Assembly (NCBI GenBank): GCA_905182995.1
Contig: CAJJDP010000106.1
Span: 335,253-399,252 of the forward strand
DNA from: Paramecium octaurelia
Taxonomy: Eukaryota > Ciliophora > Oligohymenophorea > Peniculida > Parameciidae
Length of the DNA: 64,000 bases
Direction: 5' to 3'
Numbering within the stretch: position 1 is the first letter of the stretch; every line of letters begins with the position of its first letter. Shown here in pieces: positions 11,461 through 25,370 of the stretch. A model generated the notes under the pieces. It worked only from the letters and a program-made list of their open reading frames with translations, had not been told where the DNA came from and ran no database searches. The translations under genes were made by a program, and so were the position numbers.

Positions 11461-13049
11461 ATGACGAGCTAAGTTATTCCATTATAAACTTAAGAAGATG
11501 AAAATTTAAACTCAGACAACAGTTAATCTGTAATATCTAAAAATTCAAGTGTAAGATAACAGCCAACTGCACCTACTCCGATTCCTCCTAATAAATAAAG
11601 AAAGAGAGGAACGGTGTAGTTGGAAAATGAAGTTGAGGAAGAAGTGAATTCTATATTTCACCTAAGCGTTATATTGGTAGCGATTTAGAGTGGAAATTTT
11701 TCTTTGGGGTACTCTTTATCATATCTATCAATGTCGTTCACAACTTTATTCTCATAAATGTATTAATCTATACTAATTAAAGTACTCTAAAAGGAACTGA
11801 AATTGAAGAGCAGGGTTTGTTCAGTGCTGTCCTATCAATAGGTTAGGTAGTAGGCGCTTTGATGACCAAGCCATTATTAAAATATACAACGAGAAATTAA
11901 TCACTTTTAATAGCTGATATATGTGGAGTCTTGAGCATTTTACAAGTTGTGCCTAACAGAGAAGTAATTCTGGCATTTAGATTCTGTTATGGAGTATGTT
12001 TAGGCATATCTACAATCATTATGCCTCTCTATGTCAAGGAATTAAGTCCTTAGAAATATTACGAATCATTCTCTGTCATGGCAGGTTTTTTAGTTGGAGG
12101 AGGATTATTGTTCGCTAATTTTATGGGGTTGGGATATATAAATGATGAATTAAGAGGAGTCAATTCATACTATTGGTAGATTGTTTTTGCTATCCCTGCA
12201 ATAATTCATTTTTTTAGATCCTTTATTGTCACAGTTATCTACAAAATGGATAGTCCTGTTGGATTGGTGTAAATCAAAATGCCATTGTCAGCCAAATAAA
12301 TTATAGAGAAAATCTATCAACCACAATTCATAGACCAAGTCCTCTTGAAATGTTAGTTAAGAGTGCAATACAATGAAGAGCATTAGGAAGGAATACTAAG
12401 TCTTTTTACTAAAAAGCATTTTAAAACATTATGCATTGGATGTGTCTTGGTTTTTGTGTACACTTGGTGCGGATTATTTGCTTTGTTCTCATACAGTTCG
12501 TAAATCTTTGCTATAATGTCTGATGGAGATATAACATTGAACACAATATTTACACTTATTATTGGACTTGTGCAGTTTACTCCTGCATTTATTTCAAAGT
12601 ATGTTTATGGAAGGTGGGGTAAACGACCACTATTGCTTTATGGTCTAATTTTCCTTATTGTTTGTTAGATACTCATTATTGGTTTGAGTTACTCTGATGC
12701 ATTGGCTGCCACTATTGTTAAATTTATTATTATTTGTCTCTTCTCAGTTCAATATGCTATGACTTTGGGACCGATTACATGGGTAATTTAAAATATCATA
12801 TGAAATTAGTCTATGACACCTGAAATCAACTCGAGCGAGGGAACCTACTTTTGTTTTGTGACTCTATATGCTTGGCAATTACTTGTTTTATATATATTCC
12901 CATTTATGTTAGATGGAATTTAAATGAGTGGTGCTTTCATTGTATTTGGAATTTTAACAATTTTATCCACCATATTCTTTTACATTTTTGTTAAAGAAAC
13001 AAAGGGATTAAACCACAAAGAAATAGATAGATTATATGGAAAAGAATGA
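11461..13049 (+). CDS. Major facilitator superfamily transporter, sugar-porter type
   Basis: Membrane transporter of about 512 residues. A hydrophilic N-terminus of 65 residues rich in Gln, Asn, Thr and Pro precedes about 12 hydrophobic segments. The central cytoplasmic loop (KMPLSAKQIIEKIYQPQFID) separates the two halves. Segment 10 reads GPITWSMTPEI and the C-terminal tail FVKETKGLNHKEIDRLYGKE. Both match the sugar-porter signature pattern, in which an ETKG motif follows the last helix. Introns are 11760-11782 (23 nt) and 12783-12809 (27 nt, between ITW and SMTPE). The substrate cannot be told from the sequence; hexose or inositol are typical for the family. Confidence 0.88.
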
Positions 13050-13293
13050 GTCGAAAAAATGTGAATATTTAATCAATGTTATAAATCATTTGTATTTCAA
13101 TGCTCAATCTAAAATAATTTCAATCATCTATTTGAATATTTATTATTTATGTTTCTCCTCTATCAAGAGTATTTCTTGTTAATACTGAATTTCTTTAATA
13201 AATTTTAAATGTTCATGATACTATGTTGACATTCTAAATTAATAAATTTAAATGATGAAATTCATTAATAAAATATTTTTCCAATAAACCAGA

Positions 13294-14817
13294 ATGGAGA
13301 AAAGTGTATTATATTGCCGCTTAAAAGGCTTTAATCAATAGAACTATTTGGATTATATTCATCAAACCATTGACTCTGATTAAACATTATAGGATATTTT
13401 CTAAGATCAGACAGGATAATTGGGGTTTAAAAATTATCTCAAACATGAGATTTTCAATAATCCTAATTAACTAAGATCAGATTTGGATGCTATATACTAA
13501 TAATGGGACACCAAAGCTAAAGTCCAATTAAAAAGAGTAGAAAATTTTAGATTAATAATGTTAATGTACTTGGGATTGTTAGAGCGAGACTTCTCAAAAG
13601 GAGGATTTTATTTAATTGATATGGCTTACATAAAATAGACCAAAAGTCATCTCTGTTAATAGAAATTAAAATGTTTTAAGCACTATATAAAAACATTTTA
13701 TTTAAATTAAGATTCTATTAAGGATTAATAGTTAGTGTTTTCAAAGAATTCGATAACTAAAGAGTAGTTCGTTAAAAATTTTGACTAAACTAATAACCAG
13801 ATCATTGACTTTGAATTTACCTAATTGAAGAATGAAGATCATAAAAATTCTACTGTTGTTGATTTTGCTGATGAAAACATTGGAGGACTTGTTCTTGACA
13901 CTTGGAATTGTGCATAGGAAGAAGTAAAATTATATTTTATTTTAAACTAGGTCATAATGCTCATATACCCTGAAGCTATTACATGTATGCTTTTTATCCC
14001 AAAGATGAAAGAAACAGAAGCAGTATTAATCGAAAACTTGAAAAAATATAGCAACTATACCGGATATGAAAAGACATTTGTAAGTTTCCCTAATGAAGAT
14101 ATCCGAGATAGTTATAATGTTCTGGTATTTTTAATTAATATTACAAAGGCAATTGATGCTAAACCATTTTATAGGGATGACTAATTTACAAAAGACAACA
14201 TATATAGAGAACTGTTAAAATGTTATGCAGGTTTTGAACTATCCTTGAAAAACCAGCCTAATTGTGATATTTCTACAGGGAGATGGGGTTGCGGAATTTT
14301 TGGTGGTAATATTTATTTAAAGGCTTTGATTTAACTTTTAAGTTTTGCTGTTGCTACCAACCAAGTCAAACAATCAAAGTCAAAATTAATTATCAATTGT
14401 GTTAATGATTAATCATTGTTTGAATTTGGAGCCACGCTAAAATAATTGTTATAATCGTCAGGAACCTAACTTAATGTAATTAATCTAAAGGAATCAATTT
14501 TATTTTTATAAAGTGGAATAGATGATAGCATGTTGTAAAATTAGAATACCTAATTGATTAAATAAATATTTACAATTTTGACAAAAGACATTCCCTAAGT
14601 CCAAAAGCTAAGTTAACAAATTAATTCTAATGATAAAGTAGATGCATTATAATAAAATATTAAACAAGGAGAAGGTCAATAATAACAGATTAATAAAAAT
14701 ATAGAAAGTCAATATTAGGATAAAGAATAATATTAGAAAAGAAAGACAATTATTTCTGGGTAAACAATTTGTATTGCTTTTGGCATTTTGGCTTCTCTTT
14801 ACATATTTATAAAATGA
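13294..14817 (+). CDS. PARG: Poly(ADP-ribose) glycohydrolase (PARG) with C-terminal membrane segment
   Basis: PARG cleaves poly(ADP-ribose) chains made after DNA damage. The product is about 498 residues. The signature region reads IGGLVLDTWNCAQEE, with the two adjacent acidic residues of the active site present and 8 residues between GGL and QEE as in the family; the usual third glycine is Leu here. After a 27-nt intron (13924-13950) the chain continues VIMLIYPEAITCMLF, which matches the family only after splicing. The second signature TGRWGCGIFGGN is followed by LKALIQLLSFAVAT. A long Gln/Asn-rich tail leads to a basic stretch (KRKT) and a terminal hydrophobic helix (ICIAFGILASLYIFIK), so it may be tail-anchored in a membrane. 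The stop is 14815-14817. Confidence 0.88.
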
Positions 14818-15237
14818 GACTTCATAACATATATTTCAGTTATTATGTATTCAACAACTAGATAAATATAATTAATTCTCATGACTTTCAGTTTGTAACA
14901 TTTCTATAAGAGCTAGACATTCAATTTGTTTCATCTAAATCTAAAACTCATCTGATTAACAAGTTAGTAGTTTTGTAGAAAATTATGCTTAATTAGAGTT
15001 ACATTTAATATTACAATAGTCTATAATATTAATTCTAGATTCAGAATATTAAATATAGTAACTAAAATTTAATTATCAATATGGAAGTTTATTAGGATAA
15101 GATTAACAATTAAATTATAAAAAATGAATAGTAACAATAATAATGTTTGATTTATATTTGAGTGAATCTTCGAATTGAATAATGAGAATTTTATTTAAGA
15201 AGTTCATTGACAGTTTTAACTTACACGTGAATATTAT
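14818..15237. other. Convergent intergenic spacer
   Basis: AT-rich space between the 3' ends of the PARG gene (+) and the WD40 gene (-). No open frame or repeat worth calling. Confidence 0.5.
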
Positions 15238-16221
15238 TCATATTTCACTAAATTTTCTAAACTATAATTACTTATGCTCCTGATCCCAAGTTACTAAATA
15301 ATCTCCTGAATCATTTATTGTTCCAAAGATCTAGTTTGTGCTAAATCTTATTGCTTTTTCTTTTATAAACTTTCCATCAGCCCTTTTTCTTAACATATTG
15401 ATATAATTGCCATTCTTATTGATTAAAAGTTATTTCTAGTGAATAAATTTTTAAGGGAAATAATAGTTGGTATCAGTACTACTATCAACTGGTATGTCCA
15501 TTTCTAAATAAAATGATTTAGATGTGCTGTTCCAAGAATAAAGTTCTAAAATATTTTTATTTTTTGGTTAAAATGTAAACTAATTATCTCCAATAAAACA
15601 CAGTCTTTTACCTTGTTCATGTACAAATATCCGCTATATAACAATCCACTAATTAGTAATTGGAGACAATTCCATAACTAATATTGACTTATCTTCAGAA
15701 CAAGATATCAACTTATTTTATGATTCATTAATACTTAAACTTACGACATTTTATGTATGAGTAGAAATAGTTTAGGAGCATATCCATTCAGTTTATTTCA
15801 CCCAAAATTTAATTGTATAATCATTGCCACATGAAATAATGAGATCTTCATTTTTATTCATGATGATATGTTTAATAGGTTTTGAATGTCCTATCAGTCT
15901 TTAAGAGATATGCCATTAACGATTTTAACCTTAATGCCAAACTAAAACTGAAGAGTCCTCTCCACCTGAGATGAAATTCTATGAATTCTTCATAAAATAT
16001 ATTGCTCTGACAAAGTCAGCATGTTCCAATTTCCAATTCAATAAGGCTTTCCCATTTGTGAACTCAAACAATTTAATGTATGACTAGCAGCCAACAGCTA
16101 AAATTGTGGAATCTTTATTAAATGCAAATGAAAAACACCATTCAGGTTCTTTGATAGAATTTTCTTACAATAATTAGTATTCAAAAGTATTAAATTACAA
16201 TTAAGGATTAAAGGTTATCAT
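15238..16221 (-). CDS. WD40-repeat protein, short single propeller
   Basis: Intronless frame of 327 residues starting MITFNPQLQFNTFEYQL. It contains WD40-type blades: FNKDSTILAVGCQSYIKLFE, ISGGEDSSVLVWHQ, NEDLIISCGNDYTIKFWVKQ, NKLISCSEDKSILVME and, more degenerate, later ones ending NDSGDYLVTWDQ. About six or seven blades fit, enough for one beta-propeller, which usually serves as a protein-binding platform. The specific subfamily is not recognised. The stop is TGA, complement of 15238-15240. Confidence 0.85.
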
Positions 16222-17000
16222 GTTATTAAAAAGGACTTAATTTATCCAAAGTATAATCATAATGACATTCAGAGAGCAGAAAAAAGAATACTTACGAACT
16301 TTTTTTTCTAGCGATTTTATGTATTCTTATTAATTATTAATTATCATTGTTAAATGTATTATTAAAATATTAGTTTTTATAGAATTCAAATAAGGGATTG
16401 TTAATTTGATTAACATAATTAATTATGATGATATGTAATGATAAAACCCTACCATTGTAATTGGATTCTACAAAGTAAGTGGAGTATATTCAGCTTATTA
16501 CTTGTTAATCTAATTCTTTATCAAACTTAAACACAAAAATAAATAATATGATTTAAATAACATTGGTGTATAACTTATAATCATATTCGCATACTAAACA
16601 TATTCTGGAGATAACCGAATAAAGCTAAATAAATTAATGTAAATAAATTGAATCAAATTCATTCTTTTAGAAAAGGAAAGAAAATTTAAAATTTTGTAAA
16701 GGTAAAGGTTATTAAAATTTTGTAAACTGCAACAATAAGTTGTAATGAAGAGATAAGGAACGGATATTGATATCTTGATATTTATTAATATTAAATTTTA
16801 GAAAATCTTTTGAAGCCTAAGTGACAAGGGTGGAAATAAGTTTATAGATATTTATTAATTAGATCAAATTTATTGATCAAATTGATCTTACATAAATTTT
16901 GTAATATAAGATTTTCAGATAATCAACCAAATATTTTTTTAAATTTTTTTTTATTCTACAATATGAATTTTAACTCATTTATCTTCTATTATTTATTTTT
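16222..17000. other. Divergent intergenic region, nothing supported
   Basis: About 780 AT-rich bases between the starts of the WD40 gene (-) and the cysteine-rich gene (+). It contains a palindrome-like cluster of GATC words near 16860-16890 (TTGATCAAATTGATC). No open frame supported; probably the promoters of both genes. Confidence 0.45.
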
Positions 17001-20000
17001 ATGATGAATATGTCTATTATCCTTATATTTGCTGGCTTAATTCATAATGTAACTTCATCTTGGCGATTAATATATTCTTATTTATATAGTAATGAGAAGT
17101 TTACTTATTAGGATGGGCCAACCGCATATAAATATTCTGGCAACTTTTTATTACCATCCACATAAAAAACAGCTAATTTTTTAACTTGCACAGCACCTCC
17201 AACAAGCTATATAACTCTAAATAGTTCCTATCCATCAGCTTAAAGTAGGGATACTCAATTACTTACTAAGTATTGTTTTTTAACTGTGGATTTATTTTTT
17301 CAAGGTACATGGACATCAGAAACTGTAACTATTTAGTTCAGCTCTTTTTCATATACATATAATTACATTCCTAACACCAATTATAAAGTGTCAAATGGAT
17401 TTTGTAATAATATTCCTTATGAAATAAGAACAGTACATTTTGCATTTTCAACGCTGAATTTAGATTATTCAAATCTAAAGTTTACATCATCCAATAAAAA
17501 TGATGGATAAGTCTCTATCAGAAATATTTATATTTCTGATCCAAATTTATGTTATTATTTATGCAAAACATGTACGGCAAATAATTACAAATGTTTAAGT
17601 TGTTATTATGGATCGCCAACAAACTCTGTATGTCCGCCTTGCCCATCCAATTAATATTTTGAGAAAAAATATGGATGTAGAATGACCTGTAGTATCTATT
17701 AGTCATTATATTCTAATGGATTTTGCAATGATTTTCCTAGTATTTATTCTAGAATATACTAGTTTACAAATTTTCAGACGTTCTGATATCAAATATTAAA
17801 AAGGAATGGTCTATTATATATGACCCACAACATTTAGATGCATCACCAACTATTCTAGATTCTGGGATATACGGAATATTTAAATTTAATTCTGGTATCT
17901 ATAAATTTTATGACTCAAATTATCAAGCCACATATTTAATCGGATTTAAAATAGCAGTTGTAACTTATAATGACATTCCAATAAATTGTGGTATATAATT
18001 CATGATTAATGATAACGTTATTGGCTCTATTTACAGAAATGAATAAGGATATCAAACAAATAATTTAAAGATCTATGAAACTACTAGCCTTCCTCCATCA
18101 TTAGGCTATTCCTTAATTTAATAATTTTCTCTAGTTATATATGTCGACATTCCTAGTTTTCCATTTCTATTTTCAGCTCGAGGAAATTATAAGTAAAACT
18201 GTATATATTTAAAATAGGGATGACACAGCGGGATGGGGTTTGAATTATGTTTATGTTACCTCAGGATACTGTCCTTTATACTGCGAAGTGTGTGGGTTAT
18301 CATTCAAATGTAAAATTTGCCAAAGTGGATATTATCTGTATAGGGAAAATACTTGTATTGCAAACTGCACTTAATCATATCAAAGAAGAATAGGTTCTTA
18401 CTGTTAAGATATTGATGATGAAACACCTTGTATCTTTTCATTCTATATATTAGACTCTTAGTATTAAACTTAAGATTTCCGAAATAATACTTTTGATCCT
18501 GATTACAAAACAGGGTATACACTAATCTCTTAAAATGGCACTAATTTTATGAAAGGATCAGATATCTATTATTCATACTTCAATTAACTGAGAATCTTTG
18601 GAGGACGTTTCATATGGGCACAAGCTAAATTTTAAAGGATTCATTATATAACTGAACCGCATTACAGTATTTCAATATCATTTCATTTACTATATGGTCC
18701 AGNAGTTCAGCTCTTTTTCATATACATATAATTACATTCCTAACACCAATTATAAAGTGTCAAATGGATTTTGTAATAATATTCCTTATGAAATAAGAAC
18801 AGTACATTTTGCATTTTCAACGCTGAATTTAGATTATTCAAATCTAAAGTTTACATCATCCAATAAAAATGATGGATAAGTCTCTATCAGAAATATTTAT
18901 ATTTCTGATCCAAATTTATGTTATTATTTATGCAAAACATGTACGGCAAATAATTACAAATGTTTAAGTTGTTATTATGGATCGCCAACAAACTCTGTAT
19001 GTCCGCCTTGCCCATCCAATTAATATTTTGAGAAAAAATATGGATGTAGAATGACCTGTAGTATCTATTAGTCATTATATTCTAATGGATTTTGCAATGA
19101 TTTTCCTAGTATTTATTCTAGAATATACTAGTTTACAAATTTTCAGACGTTCTGATATCAAATATTAAAAAGGAATGGTCTATTATATATGACCCACAAC
19201 ATTTAGATGCATCACCAACTATTCTAGATTCTGGGATATACGGAATATTTAAATTTAATTCTGGTATCTATAAATTTTATGACTCAAATTATCAAGCCAC
19301 ATATTTAATCGGATTTAAAATAGCAGTTGTAACTTATAATGACATTCCAATAAATTGTGGTATATAATTCATGATTAATGATAACGTTATTGGCTCTATT
19401 TACAGAAATGAATAAGGATATCAAACAAATAATTTAAAGATCTATGAAACTACTAGCCTTCCTCCATCATTAGGCTATTCCTTAATTTAATAATTTTCTC
19501 TAGTTATATATGTCGACATTCCTAGTTTTCCATTTCTATTTTCAGCTCGAGGAAATTATAAGTAAAACTGTATATATTTAAAATAGGGATGACACAGCGG
19601 GATGGGGTTTGAATTATGTTTATGTTACCTCAGGATACTGTCCTTTATACTGCGAAGTGTGTGGGTTATCATTCAAATGTAAAATTTGCCAAAGTGGATA
19701 TTATCTGTATAGGGAAAATACTTGTATTGCAAACTGCACTTAATCATATCAAAGAAGAATAGGTTCTTACTGTTAAGATATTGATGATGAAACACCTTGT
19801 ATCTTTTCATTCTATATATTAGACTCTTAGTATTAAACTTAAGATTTCCGAAATAATACTTTTGATCCTGATTACAAAACAGGGTATACACTAATCTCTT
19901 AAAATGGCACTAATTTTATGAAAGGATCAGATATCTATTATTCATACTTCAATTAACTGAGAATCTTTGGAGGACGTTTCATATGGGCACAAGCTAAATT

Positions 20001-23000
20001 TTAAAGGATTCATTATATAACTGAACCGCATTACAGTATTTCAATATCATTTCATTTACTATATGGTCCAGCATTCCCTTCGGATGGATAATTTATATAT
20101 ACTATTGAAAATAATCCGCCAATTTATAAATCGACTACAAGTTTTTTTTCAGTATAAGCTGATGGTGTAAAATTTGATAAAGTATATGAAAGGGTAGATC
20201 ACTTCTCAAATACATTAACAATAAGTTGGGAATGTTTCGGTCCAAATAATGAACCAGTTAACGCTTATTGTGGTTTATTTTTTTACTACGTAGTCATTCA
20301 TAAATGCTTGCCCTATTGTTTATAATGCTCAGATTTAAGTTCATGCTTATAATGGAGCAGCGATTATGATCCAAACGTGATCAAATTCTCTTAAGCAGAA
20401 TGTTTAAGTAACGAATATTATGATAAATATACTACTGGATGCTTGGTTTGTCCAGCATCTTGCTTGACATGTACATCTAAAATAGATTGTTAAACGTGTT
20501 AGCCTACTTACATATAATCTAAATTAGGTTGTATTTGTTAATTGAATCAATATGAGGATTAAAATCAGTGTGTAAATTGTCCAATTGAATGTAGTTAATG
20601 TTTAAGTCCAACCTACTGTTTAAATTGTTTAGTATCAAATAATCGATAGTTATAAAATCAATAGTGCATTTGTATTGATGGATACTATCCAATATCTGAT
20701 AATCCTAAATGCCAAAGATGTCATTAATTCTGTGGCACTTGCTCTGGACCTTCTTCTAATGATTGCTTAACTTGCAATAATAATATTGCTAATATTGAGA
20801 TTGTGGGATAAACATGTCAATGCCCTACAGGTTACTTTTACAAATTAGTCTCTAAAACATGTTCTTAGTGTCATTTTACATGTTAAACTTGTTTTAATGG
20901 AACTAAAGATGGTTGTTTATCTTGTGATTCTAATTTAAATAGAATATTAAGAGGTTTAAATTGTAGATGCTAACCTGGCTATTATTATTTAGATGAAGTG
21001 TGCACTGGTATTTAGATAAATAATAATATTAGATTGTCCAATTTAAGAAGATCCTGATTTCTAAGCATGTTACAAATTTTGTCCTGGTTCTCAATAAGTA
21101 TGGCATACAATTACATGTACTTCTTGTGATTCAGGATTTGAACTGGTCTCTGGATAATGTCTACCTATTTGCGGAGACTCATAAATGGTAGGATAAGAAT
21201 AATGTGAAGATAATAATACTATCAAGGATGACTTATGTTATAATTGTTAATATCAATGTCCAGCCCATTGTTTAACTTGTGATGCATCTACTACTCTACC
21301 TTGTCCTGATATTTGTGGAGATATGATGGTCACAGGATTAGAAGAGTGCGAAGATGGGAATACTATATAATATGATGGGTGTTTTAATTGCATGTATTAA
21401 TGCTAAACTTAATGTACAAAGTGCATTAAAGGAGAGTGTTTTGAATGTTTAACTAATGGATGGCAGATTGATCCAACAGTTCAACCTTGGTAATGCAAAG
21501 NTCAAAGAAGAATAGGTTCTTACTGTTAAGATATTGATGATGAAACACCTTGTATCTTTTCATTCTATATATTAGACTCTTAGTATTAAACTTAAGATTT
21601 CCGAAATAATACTTTTGATCCTGATTACAAAACAGGGTATACACTAATCTCTTAAAATGGCACTAATTTTATGAAAGGATCAGATATCTATTATTCATAC
21701 TTCAATTAACTGAGAATCTTTGGAGGACGTTTCATATGGGCACAAGCTAAATTTTAAAGGATTCATTATATAACTGAACCGCATTACAGTATTTCAATAT
21801 CATTTCATTTACTATATGGTCCAGCATTCCCTTCGGATGGATAATTTATATATACTATTGAAAATAATCCGCCAATTTATAAATCGACTACAAGTTTTTT
21901 TTCAGTATAAGCTGATGGTGTAAAATTTGATAAAGTATATGAAAGGGTAGATCACTTCTCAAATACATTAACAATAAGTTGGGAATGTTTCGGTCCAAAT
22001 AATGAACCAGTTAACGCTTATTGTGGTTTATTTTTTTACTACGTAGTCATTCATAAATGCTTGCCCTATTGTTTATAATGCTCAGATTTAAGTTCATGCT
22101 TATAATGGAGCAGCGATTATGATCCAAACGTGATCAAATTCTCTTAAGCAGAATGTTTAAGTAACGAATATTATGATAAATATACTACTGGATGCTTGGT
22201 TTGTCCAGCATCTTGCTTGACATGTACATCTAAAATAGATTGTTAAACGTGTTAGCCTACTTACATATAATCTAAATTAGGTTGTATTTGTTAATTGAAT
22301 CAATATGAGGATTAAAATCAGTGTGTAAATTGTCCAATTGAATGTAGTTAATGTTTAAGTCCAACCTACTGTTTAAATTGTTTAGTATCAAATAATCGAT
22401 AGTTATAAAATCAATAGTGCATTTGTATTGATGGATACTATCCAATATCTGATAATCCTAAATGCCAAAGATGTCATTAATTCTGTGGCACTTGCTCTGG
22501 ACCTTCTTCTAATGATTGCTTAACTTGCAATAATAATATTGCTAATATTGAGATTGTGGGATAAACATGTCAATGCCCTACAGGTTACTTTTACAAATTA
22601 GTCTCTAAAACATGTTCTTAGTGTCATTTTACATGTTAAACTTGTTTTAATGGAACTAAAGATGGTTGTTTATCTTGTGATTCTAATTTAAATAGAATAT
22701 TAAGAGGTTTAAATTGTAGATGCTAACCTGGCTATTATTATTTAGATGAAGTGTGCACTGGTATTTAGATAAATAATAATATTAGATTGTCCAATTTAAG
22801 AAGATCCTGATTTCTAAGCATGTTACAAATTTTGTCCTGGTTCTCAATAAGTATGGCATACAATTACATGTACTTCTTGTGATTCAGGATTTGAACTGGT
22901 CTCTGGATAATGTCTACCTATTTGCGGAGACTCATAAATGGTAGGATAAGAATAATGTGAAGATAATAATACTATCAAGGATGACTTATGTTATAATTGT

Positions 23001-24563
23001 TAATATCAATGTCCAGCCCATTGTTTAACTTGTGATGCATCTACTACTCTACCTTGTCCTGATATTTGTGGAGATATGATGGTCACAGGATTAGAAGAGT
23101 GCGAAGATGGGAATACTATATAATATGATGGGTGTTTTAATTGCATGTATTAATGCTAAACTTAATGTACAAAGTGCATTAAAGGAGAGTGTTTTGAATG
23201 TTTAACTAATGGATGGCAGATTGATCCAACAGTTCAACCTTGGTAATGCAAAGAGATATGTGGAGATTTACAAATAGTAGGCCAAGAATAATGTGATGAT
23301 GGAAATCAGGATGATAAGGATGGATGTCATAATTGTAGATATTTCTGTAGATTTGGGTGTTCATCCTGTAATTATGCGACTAACACATGTTTAAGATGTG
23401 AGTTGCCCGGATTTAAACCAGAGAATTATTATTGCAAAAACGAATGTGGTGATAATTTAGTTGTAACAGATCCAAATGGATTCTATTTAGAAGAATGCGA
23501 TGATGGCAATACAATTAATTATGATGGGTGTAGTGACCATTGTAAATTTTAATGTTAAATACCATCAATTTGCATCACTTGTGTAAATAACAGATGTGAA
23601 TTATGCGCCACTGGATATTAACTTTCTTATTAAAAAATTTGTTTACCAATTTGTGGAGATTAGCTAATAGTAGTTGGAGAATCTTGCGAAAATTCATTTA
23701 TATTACCGTATAGAGGTTGTTAAAATTGCTAAGCAAAATGTTAAGCTTCTTGTCTTACTTGCGATAACTTTGGACTTGGTTGTCAGAACTGTAAAGAAGG
23801 CTACAAATTAATTGATAATTTATGTTATTCAATTTGTGGGGATTAAATAGTCACAAAAGATGAAGATTGTGATGACGGTAATTTAGTATTTGGAGACGGA
23901 TGCCACCAATGTTCTTATAGTTGCCCTTAATCTTGTTCAGAATGTCGCAAGGGAGTTTGCTTAGATTGCTATGAAGACTATTTGTATATAAGGGATTCAT
24001 GCATTAAAAATAAAAATGAATATCAAGATGCAAGATGTGATTCAACCTGTCTGAGCTGCAGTATCTAAGGACATGGCTGTTTGCTGTGTAAGAGCGGATT
24101 CTAAATTATTGATAATAAATGTCGGCCTATCTGTGGAGATGGGCTTGTACTTGCCGATGAGGATTGTGATGACGGTAATTCAATATTTGGAGATGGATGC
24201 CATTAATGTTCTTATAGTTGCCCGACATCTTGTTCTTTATGTAGAAAGGGAGTTTGCTATAATTGTTATGAAGGCTATTAGTATATTAAGAATTAATGCG
24301 TTAAAAATACAAGTGAATACCAAGATACAAGATGTGATTCATCATGCTCGAGCTGCAGTATTGAAGGATATGGTTGTTTAGTTTGTAAGAGTGGATTCTA
24401 AAATATTAGTAATAAATGCCAACCTATCTGTGGAGATGGGCTTGTACTTGCTGATGAGGATTGTGATGATGGCAATTTAACATTTGAGGATGGATGTCAT
24501 CAATGTTCTTTTAGTTGCCCTCTATCTTGCATAGATTGTCATCAGGGTGTTTGTTTAAATTGA
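17001..24563 (+). CDS. Large secreted cysteine-rich protein with CDDGN-type repeats; gene inflated by two assembly duplications
   Basis: The frame starts MMNMSIILIFAGLIHNVTSS, a good signal peptide. An N-terminal half with lectin-like segments and CxxC clusters precedes a furin-like cysteine-rich region. Then come eight units of the form CGD..E.CDDGN...DGC (for example EEQCEDNN, LEECEDGN, QEQCDDGN, DEDCDDGN), the Myxococcus-type cysteine repeat (DUF4215), common in ciliate surface proteins. Introns in the first copy: 17740-17762, 18193-18217 and 21008-21032. Two artificial duplications (joined at N18703 and N21501) interrupt the frame. With one copy of each removed, the frame from 17001 to 25070 is 1,625 codons long. 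In the last repeat the expected Cys codon is TGA at 24561, which ends the reading frame early. Function is likely extracellular or surface binding. Confidence 0.78.
17335..20071. repeat. Direct duplication around N18703 (2 x 1,368 bases), assembly artefact
   Basis: Bases 17335-18702 are repeated as 18704-20071, offset 1,369, separated by the single N at 18703. Both edges and all stretches I compared are identical, including the two introns. The first copy stops at the N and the second continues into new sequence, the pattern of two overlapping contig ends that were joined without merging. Confidence 0.93.
19749..23253. repeat. Direct duplication around N21501 (2 x 1,752 bases), assembly artefact
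   Basis: Bases 19749-21500 recur as 21502-23253, offset 1,753, with one N at 21501. It overlaps the previous duplication, so three contigs were chained through the same gene. Confidence 0.93.
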
Positions 24564-25070
24564 GCAGATGAAAATTTTTATTATGAACATTAATGCTTTG
24601 AGTTACTGGAGAATGTTTATTTGAAGGAGGATACTAATTTTCATTTTTTGGATTTAGTCATATCTTAATCTTTCAAAGCAAATCCTAGTTTAATGAGCAG
24701 AATTCAAATGAAGATATTTTAGTTTTATCGTCAAGATTATAGTTACATTGGGTAATATATTGAAATTATGGATTCAACTTTTCCCTATATAGACATTGAA
24801 ATATATTTTTAATGTTATGAAAATAAGAAATTGGAGGGTCAATTTTATTAATAAAATTACTCGAATGGCTTTGAGGATAATCAAATAATATTCTCCTATG
24901 TTTGTAACAACCCGTTTAATCATATAATTAAATTTTCATTTAGGCTATAAAAAATAATAATGAAAAACTAATTATTGATAATAAGTATTTCTGAAGATCA
25001 ATTCAAATTATCAACTTTATTCACCACTTTTAGACAAAAGCTTCTTGAAATAGCATTTCTTGATGCTTGA
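24564..25070 (+). other. Open frame continuing after the TGA at 24561
   Basis: The same frame stays open for 168 more codons and ends at TGA 25068-25070. It continues naturally from the last cysteine repeat (ADENFYYEHQCFELLENVY) into a segment with beta-rich composition and Cys. This suggests that the 24561 TGA is a mutation, a base error or a recoded codon rather than the ancestral end. No transmembrane helix or GPI-type tail is seen at the final end. Confidence 0.6.
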
Positions 25071-25370
25071 TGAATATCCTTATTAAAAATTGCACATTAA
25101 AACATTTATTATTTTTCAATTATTAATATTAATTTATTTTATTAAAGATTTAATCCAAAATTTTCGAATTCATTCCTTATCAAATATATATACTTCATTC
25201 AGTTGTTTTCTTATGTTTTAGGAACTCTTTATTATTCATATATTTAAGTAGTTAATATAGTTAATATATTTTAGCATAATAAATAACAGATTAAAAGAAG
25301 ATATTTTTCAGATTTAAATTGGGCTGGTGAATATATATTTTATTATTATTAAAGGAGGTGATATAACATA

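Noticed and set aside
17518..21644. Several identical short minus-strand frames
   Set aside because: They are antisense to the cysteine-rich gene and recur only because of the assembly duplications.
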